Source: Akanthomyces muscarius (lineage: Eukaryota > Ascomycota > Sordariomycetes > Hypocreales > Cordycipitaceae). From it: a stretch of DNA of 64,000 nucleotides. Of the stretch, positions 55,035 through 64,000 are shown one piece after another (position 1 is the stretch's first letter; each line of letters starts with the position of its first letter). The stretch lies in the NCBI RefSeq assembly GCF_028009165.1, contig NC_079241.1:744001-808000 (forward strand), read 5' to 3'. The notes below the pieces were generated by a model, which was not told the DNA's origin, ran no database searches, and saw only the letters and a list, made by a program, of their open reading frames with translations. Both the position numbers and the translations under genes were made by a program.

Positions 55035-57741
55035 ATGCCTCGCGCAAAAAATCAAGGGTCCTCAGAGCCCAAGCGACGCAGTCGCACTGGCTGCTGGTGA
55101 GTAGCCACTTACATGCGGTGCATGCATTCTTTTTGACGAAAATCAGGCCATGCAAATCCCGCAAGGTGAAGTGCGGCGAGGAACGTCCGTTCTGTCAAAA
55201 GTAGGTTACACTCCAATTTACGGGGCTGTCACCCCTCGTGCTGCCGCCACAGTTGGGCTGACACTGACACGCCCACGCAGCTGCTTGAAAACTGGTGACA
55301 CCTGTGACTATAAGATCAGGCTGAACTGGGAAGGCCGAAGGATCAAGCGCCGAAGCGGTGCTGACGAAGTCGACGGGGAATTTCTTTCGCCAACTCTGTT
55401 CAGCAACGAGTTTATAGTTGACAACTCCGCAGTCGACAGCATTGGCGTGCCACTTCAACGCTATGCAACCGAACCGAATTCAGCAAACACAGGCCCCATA
55501 CACTACGAGTTTGAGCATACTCTTTTTCAGGATTTGCATCAAGAGCCTGACACGAGATCAGCTGTTGTGGTAAAGAAAAAGGCCAAGTCTATGGACGACG
55601 CCTTTTCTCTGGATCGGACACCCGCGGACATCCGATTTGCCGCCGGTGTTGAAACCATCGACACAACCACCACGACACAGTATAGCGGCACCGCGCAAAG
55701 CCCATCATCGATATTTTCGATCAACGAAGAAGCCATCACCTCTTTATCTGAACAAAGCGATACTCTGATGGAGCCATATTACCTGGAACAGGCCCCATCT
55801 CCCGGAGATATGCAGTGGTCTAGCACATGGAACAACGCGGGAGTTATGATGGGCTGCATGACTTCCACTTCGCCACAACTGTCAAGAGTGGCATCTTGTA
55901 CTAGCGATGAGATGGCGCTTAAATCGATCTGGGTAGATCCTGCAGCTGTTGAGACGTCTGATCGTAGGCCCAGCGTTGATGACACAGGAACTGACGCTGT
56001 AGAATGCCCAACCCGCCTCTCGTACATGGCCCAAGTCGGCTACAGTAGTGCACCCACTTGTAGCATGATGTGTCTCGTGAGCGGGAAGCCATGGATGATG
56101 TCCATGGGAGACATGAACGGCACCCTGACCGGAACTGGAAACTTTGACATGGTACCTGAGCAGGCAGCGGCGGCGACGGAGATTCCGGCTTGGATACTCA
56201 GGAGCGACTACCAGCAAACGATCAACTCGCTGCCGAAAGGGATAGCACCTATCCCAGACAAGTGAGAGATTTCCGATTTTGAGAAGCGAGATTACAGGCT
56301 GACAAATGGCTGAATAGATTGAAGGATGAGACAAACATGATGGTAAGTACACTCATATTTGTGGAAGCACTTCTGCTAATCTAACATGTTCAAGTTCTTC
56401 GTAAGTACTAATTGGGCATCCAATAGTATTGCTCATGCTGAACGAAACTTTAGGACCACTTTGTCAATTATACAGCGAAGGGTATGAGCACAATGAGAAC
56501 AAAAGATGGGCTTCAGCTGACAGAACATAGTCATGGCACCCTACCACAACAAAGAAGCTAATCCATTTAGCAATTCTATGCCCGCCATTGCATTCCAAAG
56601 CGACATTCTACTGAGCCTGATGTTGGCTTTTGCAGGTAAATTTAATTTCTCCCATTATGATTGCAAGCTGACACATGCTGTAGCTGTACATCGGTCGCAA
56701 GTCTTGCGTATGATGGAGCCTGAGCTGCGAATTGCCGAATGGGCAGAGGATATCTTCTGCGTCCTGAGAGTAAAGCTCAGTGACCAAAGCAAGCCAGTAT
56801 CGGACGATACTTTGCTGTCAATGGTGCTGCTGACATCTCTCGAAAAGTCATCCCCAAGTACCTTTGGAGCCTGCATACCCTGGCAAAAGCATCTAAATCT
56901 CACACGCAGTCTCATGGATAAGCGTGTTGAAAGTATGCGCGCTCAAAACGGAAAGAATGAGGAGCTTTCTTTCATTTTCAGCTGGTTCTCGTATCTTGAC
57001 GCCATGGGCCAAATCAGCACCAGCCCGTTTACAGCGGGAATTCCGGAGCAGACTGGTCCGTTTGACCTGTTGCAGAGGATCAACGTCGAGGACGAAGAGG
57101 AGTTTGACTGTGTGATGGGTTTCACGACGCGCTGCGGGCAGCTTCTCGCAGAGCTAGCTTCCCTGATCAGGCAATGCCCCAGTGTGGAACAGACAGAGGA
57201 CACCACCATGCAAGAGGCGGCACTGGACCTCGAGAGTAGGTTTAAGGAAAGCATGACGAAGCCAGTCAAGGTTTGCCACCATCTCCGGAAGAACAAGATT
57301 GACATGAGAAGCCTTACCGAGATGGACGCTGCCAACCAAGCTTTCCATTGGGCTGGCGCTGTGTATCTACGCCGCCGCATCCTACGCAAGGGTTCTGGAG
57401 ACGAGGAGGTGCAAGATGGGGTCCAGAGAATATGGGAGTGTATTCAACATATACGCAGAGAAAAGGAAGCGGATACGGCATGCTTGTTTCCCCTCTTCAT
57501 TGCTGGCTGCGAAACAAATGACGACGCCCAGCGCAAGCTCATTCTCGCCCGACTCAAGAGCGCAGAGAAAAGCGGCATGAAACAGGTACGATTGGCAGGA
57601 ACTAAGTCGAAAAAAAAACGACGTGGAAAATTTACTAACACCCTGACGTGATAGGTCAAACGCGCCCGCAAGCTCATGGAGTCTTCCTGGCGTGACGGCC
57701 AGCCGTGGTACAGCTTGATTCAAGATGAATTTCTTGGATAA
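55035..57741 (+). CDS. Zn(II)2Cys6 transcription factor, fungal_trans_2 type
   Basis: Binuclear zinc-cluster regulator, about 749 residues. Exons: 55035-55096, 55147-55200, 55281-56261, 56318-56342, a possible 6-nt exon 56395-56400, 56454-56481, 56531-56635, 56684-57585, 57655-57741. The N-terminal cluster C-W-P-C-KSRKVK-C-GEERPF-C-QN-C-LKTGDT-C has canonical C-x2-C-x6-C-x6-C-x2-C-x6-C spacing and is itself split by two phase-2 introns. A long low-complexity middle follows, then the C-terminal regulatory domain: FDHFVNYTAKVMAPY, SMPAIAFQSDILLSLMLAFA and HRSQVLRMMEPELRIAEWAE, with AFHWAGAVYLRRRIL further on, as in pathway-specific regulators. It faces the amino-acid permease, 228 bp tail-to-tail, which may be a target. 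The small-exon region is the least certain. Confidence 0.85.
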
Positions 57742-57969
57742 AGAGGACAAGAGGCTTCCAAGCGTGTCAGAATTGTGCATAATCGCGAGCGACTCATTGA
57801 TAAGATTGTCGAAGTGTGTTTTGATAGTAGCTATGTGTTTTTTCCCCTGGTTGTTTTGAATATGACAATTTGCATTGTACCAAGAGGCCGTCGAGCAATC
57901 TCCTGGCTACTACATGTACAACGCGGTGTGCGGGGGCAGCACCGACTCGAACCAAGACGCAAGCCTCCA

Positions 57970-59929
57970 TCATGGCTGCGCGCTGAGGTTGAGAGGTGAT
58001 TGGCACGAAAACGAAGACAGCCGAGGCAGCTTGAAAGCCTCGATCAGCCCTGTTTTTCTCCGAGTCAGTGTGGTACGTACAATGTCCAGAGTTTGCTTAC
58101 TCACCTTCAACAGCTGCATACATTCCCAAGCCACACATTACGAGCGCACCCAGGAAATAGACGGCGTGCCAAATATTCAGCGCAACTTGACGCATGCCGC
58201 CGCTGAAGAAACCGCGCACCCAGTGCTTCCAAGCAGAATCTTTGCGGGTTGTCTGGCCGGTCTGCGGATTGAACCCCTCTCCTTGGTCCTGTCGAATGGC
58301 ATTCTTTTGAATGTCAAAGCACAGCGCAAAGAGGGGCGGAAACCCATATGTCAAATTGACGAGGACCGAGGCGGACATGACGCTGACGAAGCCAAAGAAG
58401 TCCGGGATGGCTGCGGCAATGACCCAGGCAATTGCCCACCAGACTGGGACGATGGAGGCGTAGATGATCTTTCCCGGCTTTGTGCCGATTGGAGGCGCGT
58501 TGAATAGATCGATGAAGATGTTGTTGTACACGACTTTGATGCCAATGTTGGCATATAGGCCGGCGCATATCAGAGCGCTAATCAGCGTTACCATGTTGCC
58601 GACTGTCTGCCACGCATAGATGCTCACGCCCTGGTAGCTTGGGTTGAAGGCATACTGGCCCTGCAGCTTGTACACGATGCATCCGTACACGAGGTAAACG
58701 CAGCAGATGAACGTCTGCGCCCCCCACATGGCCTTGAGAAAGTCCATCGGCCGGCGCATCTCGGCCATGAACTCGACAAACAGCTGCGCGCCCGTGTACG
58801 CGAGCACGCCCGTCATCATGCCGTTGATGGAGCCGACAAGCCCGCCGGTCGGCGCCGCGCTGTAGTGCGTGACGGGCGGGTAGACGCCGTCGACGGGCAT
58901 GATGGAGGCGCGGTCCACGGCGCTACCCGCCGAGCCGAGGGTGGCAATGGCGTAGTTGGGCGGCGACGAGGCGATGACGCCGACGGTGACGAGCAGGATG
59001 GCGACGTTGAGCCACACGCCCAGGTTGGCGATCCAGCCGTACGTCTTGAGCGTGCGGATCTGCGTGAGCGCGAGACCGACGCAGGCAAAGACGACGGGGC
59101 ACGCGGCGTAGCACAGGCGGAAGCGCGACGCCTGCGAGATGTTGAGGCCAAACTGCAGCGTGATCTGACCGGTGAGCATGACGAGCGAGAGCGCCTGGCT
59201 GACGTTGGCGACGTGACGCCCGGGGGCGCCCATGGTGCGGTAGCCGAGGTCGCCGTAGTTTTTGACGGGGAACTGGTAGCTGTCGAGGCCGAGATACATC
59301 CGGTAGATGAGGTAGCCGGAGTAGCCGGCCATGAAGCCAAAGGAAAGGTAGAATGCGATGCCTGCAAGATGTATTCGATCAGCAGCTGAGGGTGAGTGGT
59401 GCGGGATGATGGGAGGGAGAAGAAGCATACCTGGTCCCCAGCCAAGAGTGCCCATGGCGAAGCCGGAGCCCCATGGCCCTAGGACATCAGTTGTGATCAA
59501 GTAGAAGCCTACAAGAAACACAGGTCAGTCTTGATATTCCTAGGATTATTAAGGCGGTGAATTCAAAGTCAAGTTGGCCTTACATGCACCGGCCGACGCT
59601 GTACGCATCGCGCGGCTCGCATTCGTCCAGTCCTCGTCTGTGATGTTGGCTCTGTTCTCCCGCGTGTAGTTCTTGGCCGTCAGCGCAGGATCGGCCGACT
59701 CGTCTTCTGCAGAAGTCTTCGCCTTGGAGGAGCCGCCAAACAGCGTGCGGACGTTGAGAACGGGCGGCTCCAAGGTCAGCTGCTCCGCCCTGGTGAGCTT
59801 TGCGTAGTGATGATACTCCTCGAACGTGACGTCGGGATCGTAGGGCTTGCGCGCCTGTGGCTTGATCGCCAAGGCGTCGTCATCGGGGGCATCGTGGGCC
59901 CACGCAGACGTCTGAGCCTTTTCACCCAT
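57970..59929 (-). CDS. Amino-acid permease (AAAP / Aa_trans family)
   Basis: Plasma-membrane neutral amino-acid transporter of the auxin/amino-acid permease superfamily (Neurospora mtr-like). Exons 59929-59584, 59508-59431, 59361-58105 and 58049-57970 encode 586 residues. The N-terminal 115 residues are cytosolic with TFEEYHHYAKLTRAEQLTLE. About eleven transmembrane segments follow, beginning FYLITTDVLGPWGSGFAMGT and IAFYLSFGFMAGYSGYLIYR, and later including NGMMTGVLAYTGAQLFVEFM and DFLKAMWGAQTFICCVYLVY with the conserved MRRPMDF loop. The final short exon gives GLIEAFKLPRLSSFSCQSPL, the typical tail of this family. All introns are phase 1. Adjacent to the zinc-cluster regulator. Confidence 0.92.
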
Positions 59930-60625
59930 TTTCTCGCAGATGTGGAGGATTTGTGATGGCAGCTTCCCGGTGGAGAGGCGGAAGGAAGTCCTTGCCAGGC
60001 TTTTAGCAAGGAGAAGGAACCAAAAGCATTCAGTCACTGCGCACGTCGTTTGGGGAGGCGACTGTACTGGTAGTCGATAGATCAGGCTGAGAGGCCGAAT
60101 AAGTAAGAAAACGGCACCCGTCACGCAGGATTACATGGTGCTATTCGCCCCAAGCTACACGACCTGGCACGGGTGAATCCTCGCAGCTAAACCCGGTCCG
60201 GAGTAAATATAGTGTACTGATAAGACGGGCAAGCGTACGGCAAAGTTGATAATATGCAGCAGCAGTCTTTTTGTCTGAGCTTGTACTTTACGGTTATCAA
60301 TTTATTAAAACTGACTAAATATAGAATAAAAGGACTCACTTAGATGCCAACTTTTAAGATAAAGATGAAAAATGTCCTGGGTATATGGTAGGGCTTGTTC
60401 ACACAGCTCAAGAGCTATGGTTCACGCCGTTTCGTGCTGGTAAGCAAGCTAGTCAACCCCTCACGCGAAACCCGATCATCCTGGCCGGGCATCCGGGATA
60501 GCGAGAGAGAAAAAAAAGACGTTAAAGCGAAAGTGAGCGAAATCAATTTTTTTTTGAAAGATAACGCTCGCAGTAAGCGGCATGTGGCATGAAGACAACA
60601 ACGTGATTGGTTTTCGGGTGGCTGT
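59930..60625. other. Spacer between permease and Ser-rich membrane protein
   Basis: Permease promoter region at the left and the 3' flank of the leftward gene at the right, including AT-rich 60290-60360. No gene or repeat recognised. Confidence 0.5.
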
Positions 60626-61674
60626 CTACTTTGCGCATCGCCCCCTCGCCACCGCCGCCGTGCGCTTGTCACTGCACCAAACAAACACGCGCGAAAACAC
60701 ATCTGCCGCGTCGTTTTGCGTCTTTGACTCGCACACATAGCCCAGCCAGCCTTCCCTCGTCGCGTTTGTGCAGAAGGAGAGGCAGCAGTTTGTGTTGCGG
60801 GCGATGAACTGGTAGCTGTGCACGTCAAACGCAAAGTCGGCGCCGTCGACCTCGGAGACGATGCTCGTGTGCTCGCCCGTCATGTTGGGCTTGGAGAAGC
60901 CCTGGAAAAAGTGGCCGGAGTCGGTGTTTGTCTGGTTCAGGAACGTGGCCGTCGAGCTGGGGGCAGTAGAAGAGGAGGAGGAGGATTTGGTGGCAGAGGT
61001 TGATGGTGTCGTCGCGGATGGAGTTGACGTCGGGGCTGTTGTCGAGCTTGACACGGAACTTGATTCGCTGCGCATGTTAGAGTCTCGGCTGAGATCACGC
61101 AAGTATTGAACGATTATACTTACTTGGTCGCGGCCGAATCAGTCGTCCCGCTGCTGGAGTTGGACTTTTTGGATCCCAAGGCGCCACCAACACCACCACC
61201 AACTGCCACGGCAATTACGACACACATAATAACGAGCAAGATGAAAAATGTTCGTCGTTTTAGTCCGAGTATCTTCGCCTGAGGCTCTTTCTTGGACTTT
61301 GAAGGGGCCCCGCCTACATTATGTTCTGCGTCACCTCCACGCTCGTGGTCCTCATTTTGGACACCAACGACCTGCGGGTATGGCGAATTTTGATACTCGT
61401 ATGCTGTCGGGACTGCTATCTTCTCCGACTTGTCGTATGTAAAGACCTCCTTGGCGCCTTCATCCGTGCCGTCCGCATGGCTGCTCGTGGCAGTTCGCGG
61501 GTGGCTGTAGTCCGTGGCAGGGCTCGCGACAAAAGTAGACGGCGTCATCGCGGGGTCGACTGCTTCTGGTGCGTCGGCATCGCGGTCGCTGCTGTCTGTT
61601 CGATTGTGTGGTGAGAGTGCCGACACAGGGCTGGCATGTTGATCTGGGCCGCTTCCGCCCTGCGGGCTAGTCAT
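60626..61674 (-). CDS. Type II membrane protein with Ser-rich stalk and Cys-containing ectodomain
   Basis: Exons 61674-61124 and 61067-60626 encode 330 residues; the intron is phase 2 with a CTAAC close to the CAG. No cleavable signal peptide. Cytosolic part of about 140 residues rich in Ser, Asp and Pro; one hydrophobic segment at 143-167 (RTFFILLVIMCVVIAVAVGG) preceded by KKEPQAKILGLKRR, which fixes the N-terminus inside; then a Ser/Thr-rich stalk likely O-glycosylated, and a C-terminal domain of about 95 residues with NTNCCLSFC, GYVCESK, VFVWC and GRC (six Cys). The family is not known to me; a cell-wall sensor or surface protein is possible. The upstream in-frame region lacks an ATG, so the start is the first one. 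Confidence 0.8.
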
Positions 61675-62633
61675 CTTGGTTACGCAAAGTGAGGTCGTTA
61701 ATGGCACATCAGACACATGGCGATGCCCTCTAATTACTGCAGACGAGCCAGCTTTATACTAGTATGGAATCCTCCTCGCAGAGCAAGCACTTTTTAGGAA
61801 AGCGAACAAAATATTAATTAAAAAGATCAGCGTGAAGCTGAAACTAGGTTCCCCATCTTCCTCCACATTTAGGCGTCTGTTTATTCGCCATGATCCCGGG
61901 CGCTGCTCAATTGATGGTTCAACGTTGTAATTAAAGCTTTCAGCCCTTATTTACCGAATGTCACTCCTGCCTTATTATGCAGGGATTTGGTGGGACCCTG
62001 AACATAAGGGGTTTTGATTACAGCCACGATACTAGTATCGTGAAATAACCTTCGCTAGTCAGGAAGGTAGCCCTCGGGCCGCTGCGGGGTGGCGGCCGGC
62101 TTCGGGAACTAAAGGCGTCGGCATTGCAGTTTTAGTCTACTGATTCGTTATGGCAGGTCCAGGAATTCTGCCGAAACTTGCAGCCAAAAAAAAAAAAACG
62201 CTCTGCACGATGTCTGGCCGTCTCGACAGTCGTACAAAGGTCTCGTGCACACACGCTGCAGAACGCGTTCCTGGGCTGAGCGGCTGAATATAGACCATGC
62301 GCCACGAAGCTTGGCGAATGACTGACCTCCACTTTGAAGTGTTGAAAATCATTCTTTGGACGGATCATCAACTTTCTCTACCTGTTATGTCCATGGCCGA
62401 GGCAGGGGTTTTGAGGTTGCACAGAGCTTGCCATTTCTTTCCGGATGGTTGTCTGTTTTTGGAACGGTTAAACGGCTGCTAGTTTGGAACGCATATGGTG
62501 TATGCTACTTTGGCCGGGAATAAGTCACAAAGCACACTTTAGGGCCTGTGGCACTCTATTGGCACTCTATGCAGAATAAGGCTCGTATTGACTTTTCTAT
62601 GTACAAGACTTGGGCTTATGTACAGTTGTCCGT
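61675..62633. other. Spacer with palindrome
   Basis: Promoter of the leftward Ser-rich protein gene and 3' flank of the propeller gene. Carries an 18-bp palindrome at 62025-62042 and a poly-A run near 62187-62199. No gene seen. Confidence 0.5.
62025..62042. repeat. 18-bp perfect palindrome
   Basis: CACGATACTAGTATCGTG equals its own reverse complement over 18 bases. It could be a dimer-binding site or chance; nearest gene start is the Ser-rich membrane protein about 350 bp to the left. Confidence 0.7.
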
Positions 62634-63608
62634 CTACGTCAAGCGGACGGCAAATATTTGACCACCCTTCTCACCCTCCTCATTTCTGCCTCCCGTAGTT
62701 ACATATACTGTCTTTTCATCCAGGCTCAATATGGCAGACGTTGGCCGCTGAAAGTCTTGATTATGATCGACGATGAAGGACACATCGTACTTTGGGCGGT
62801 TGGGAGTGGCCTTGGAGACGCTGTCCAGCGGGACCGCGCCGAATACCGATCCGTTTCTCGCAACCGCAAAATCGTCTGGGCTTCGAGGAGTGTCGTAGGT
62901 CGCAAGAATCTCCAGCGCGCTCAGAGGATTTCCAAGCGCATCAATCTTGTATCGTCCCAGGAACTGCGCAGATGTGCTCGTCACATACAGGTATTCTTTG
63001 TACGTCTTCAGGCCATTGACACCAAGAAGCGCCAGAAATGGATCCGGGTTGGCCTTGGGCGCCAACTTTGGGTCCTTGAAGGCAGTTTCCACTTTGCCAG
63101 TGCGCGTATTGGTGCGGTAGATGGTTCCAGTGACAGAGTCCGCACTCAAGACAATGTGGCTGAGCAATGGTAGCGCTGCCATGCCATTGGCGAGCTGGGC
63201 CTGAGGAAGCGCCGCAACCGTCTTGATCTTGGGCTGTCCGACGCTGTTCAGACACGTGAAATCCACCGTGTCAATTCGGCCAGTTCCGTCGAGACGAAAG
63301 CTTGTTCTGTTCAAATATCCCGCTTCAACAGCAAAGACATCTGGCGATATTTGCGCGATGCCAATGGCAACGTCTGCGTCAGGCAGGGTAGCCACTAGTC
63401 GCGGTGGGTTGCCGCTATTCGGAACAAGCTCATAGATATGAGCGTGGTCGAACGTGGTAATAAGCACGTTTCCATTTGGGCGCACGGCCATGTTCTCAGC
63501 CCATTGTAAGTAATTAGGAAACTGGTACAACAGCTGCGCAGTATATGCAGCTTGTGTTGTAAAGGCCAGCGCAAGCATGCTGACAACCACCTGCAGAAAA
63601 GAAGACAT
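62634..63608 (-). CDS. Secreted SMP-30/gluconolactonase-like beta-propeller protein
   Basis: Intronless. The start is placed at the ATG 63608, which has a good context (G at -3) and gives a clean signal peptide (MSSFLQVVVSMLALAFTTQA); an in-frame ATG at 63635 would add nine residues and is possible. Product 324 residues. Repeated blades with motifs such as NMAVRPNGNVLITTFDHAHI, GIAQISPDVFAVEAGYLNR, NGMAALPLLSHIVLSADSVT, GTIYRTNTRTGKVE, NGLKTYKEYLYVTSTSA and DDFAVARNGSVFGAV resemble six-bladed calcium-dependent lactonase-like proteins common in fungi. The end SAILSLDEKTVYVTTGG is the closing strand. Enzymatic activity is not shown. Confidence 0.8.
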   Translation of the reverse strand: MSSFLQVVVSMLALAFTTQAAYTAQLLYQFPNYLQWAENMAVRPNGNVLITTFDHAHIYELVPNSGNPPRLVATLPDADVAIGIAQISPDVFAVEAGYLNRTSFRLDGTGRIDTVDFTCLNSVGQPKIKTVAALPQAQLANGMAALPLLSHIVLSADSVTGTIYRTNTRTGKVETAFKDPKLAPKANPDPFLALLGVNGLKTYKEYLYVTSTSAQFLGRYKIDALGNPLSALEILATYDTPRSPDDFAVARNGSVFGAVPLDSVSKATPNRPKYDVSFIVDHNQDFQRPTSAILSLDEKTVYVTTGGRNEEGEKGGQIFAVRLT

Positions 63609-63635
63609 GGCGGCTCCGAGAACCCGGTAAAGCAT

Positions 63636-64000
63636 ATATCAGCGAAGAAAGATGTATCTGCCAGCAGAGCCCAAGACCGAGTCAGACATTTCCTGCGGAC
63701 ATCAGGGCTTACTTATGATGTCCAGTTGCGGACAATATTGTAGCGAGGAGGAAATAAAACGTCAACAATCTGTGCTGCGCCGGACAGCGCTACTGCACAC
63801 CTGCATCGCTTAGTCTACCTCCCGGCGCCGAACGTGCATTATAATGCCCGATTCGCCCGGGTGCGTTGACGTGTACAAAGCAATGTCTTCCTGTCCGAAT
63901 ACTAGCGGCCGCATGGCAGGTGCAGGGGCCTGTGCCCAAAGTAGCAAAAAAGAAAGGCATCCCGAAATGGCTCGGGCCAACCATGCATGGTCTCGCGTGG
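63636..64000. other. Promoter flank of propeller gene, window end
   Basis: Upstream region of the leftward propeller gene. Short frames only; no gene can be supported before the window ends. Confidence 0.45.

Overview
This 64 kb window is nuclear DNA of a filamentous ascomycete, most likely a Sordariomycete and plausibly Hypocreales. The evidence is about two dozen intron-containing genes with short introns (48-131 nt, GT..AG, CTAAC/CTAAT-like branch points), strong third-position C preference in housekeeping exons, and fungal families (Sec20 with an ER-retrieval tail, the fused pseudouridine-degrading enzyme, a Zn2Cys6 regulator, a GPI-anchored Ser-rich protein). I cannot name the species. 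I see no virus, plasmid, CRISPR, rRNA or tRNA.

Layout. 0-4.5 kb: conserved block with inorganic pyrophosphatase (3' part), mitochondrial ribosomal protein mL53, Golgi-ER SNARE Sec20 and the methionine-salvage enzyme MDE1. 5-17 kb: accessory stretch with an orphan protein, a DUF3632-like protein, an amidase, a short-chain dehydrogenase carrying one in-frame stop, an internally duplicated membrane protein and long gene-free spacers. 17.3-18.1 kb: GPI-anchored CX3C protein. 18.9-21.4 kb: two divergent dead transporter genes (MFS and ABC). 22.6-27.2 kb: calnexin and methylmalonate-semialdehyde dehydrogenase. 29-35 kb: a small secreted cysteine-rich protein, two F-box proteins and an inverted relic of the first F-box gene. 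35-44.5 kb: phenol-hydroxylase-type flavoprotein, a membrane SDR, a coding relic and the bifunctional pseudouridine glycosidase-kinase. 44.7-54.3 kb: UTP18, SLD5, an FMN hydroxyacid oxidase, a FAR-17a/AIG1 membrane protein and a WD40-cyclophilin. 55-63.6 kb: Zn2Cys6 regulator facing an amino-acid permease, a Ser-rich type II membrane protein and a secreted beta-propeller protein.

Housekeeping genes (ribosome biogenesis, replication, ER folding, valine and pseudouridine catabolism, secretion) alternate with accessory genes that show decay. The decay is partly by isolated nonsense changes with the reading frame intact (ABC, SDR) and partly by stops plus frameshifts (MFS). No bacterial-style system is present. 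The least expected items are: a stop codon at the intron donor and an ATG at the intron acceptor exactly between the two domains of the pseudouridine enzyme; several introns that are multiples of three without stops; a possible 6-nt exon in the Zn2Cys6 gene; and the frame-preserved ABC pseudogene.
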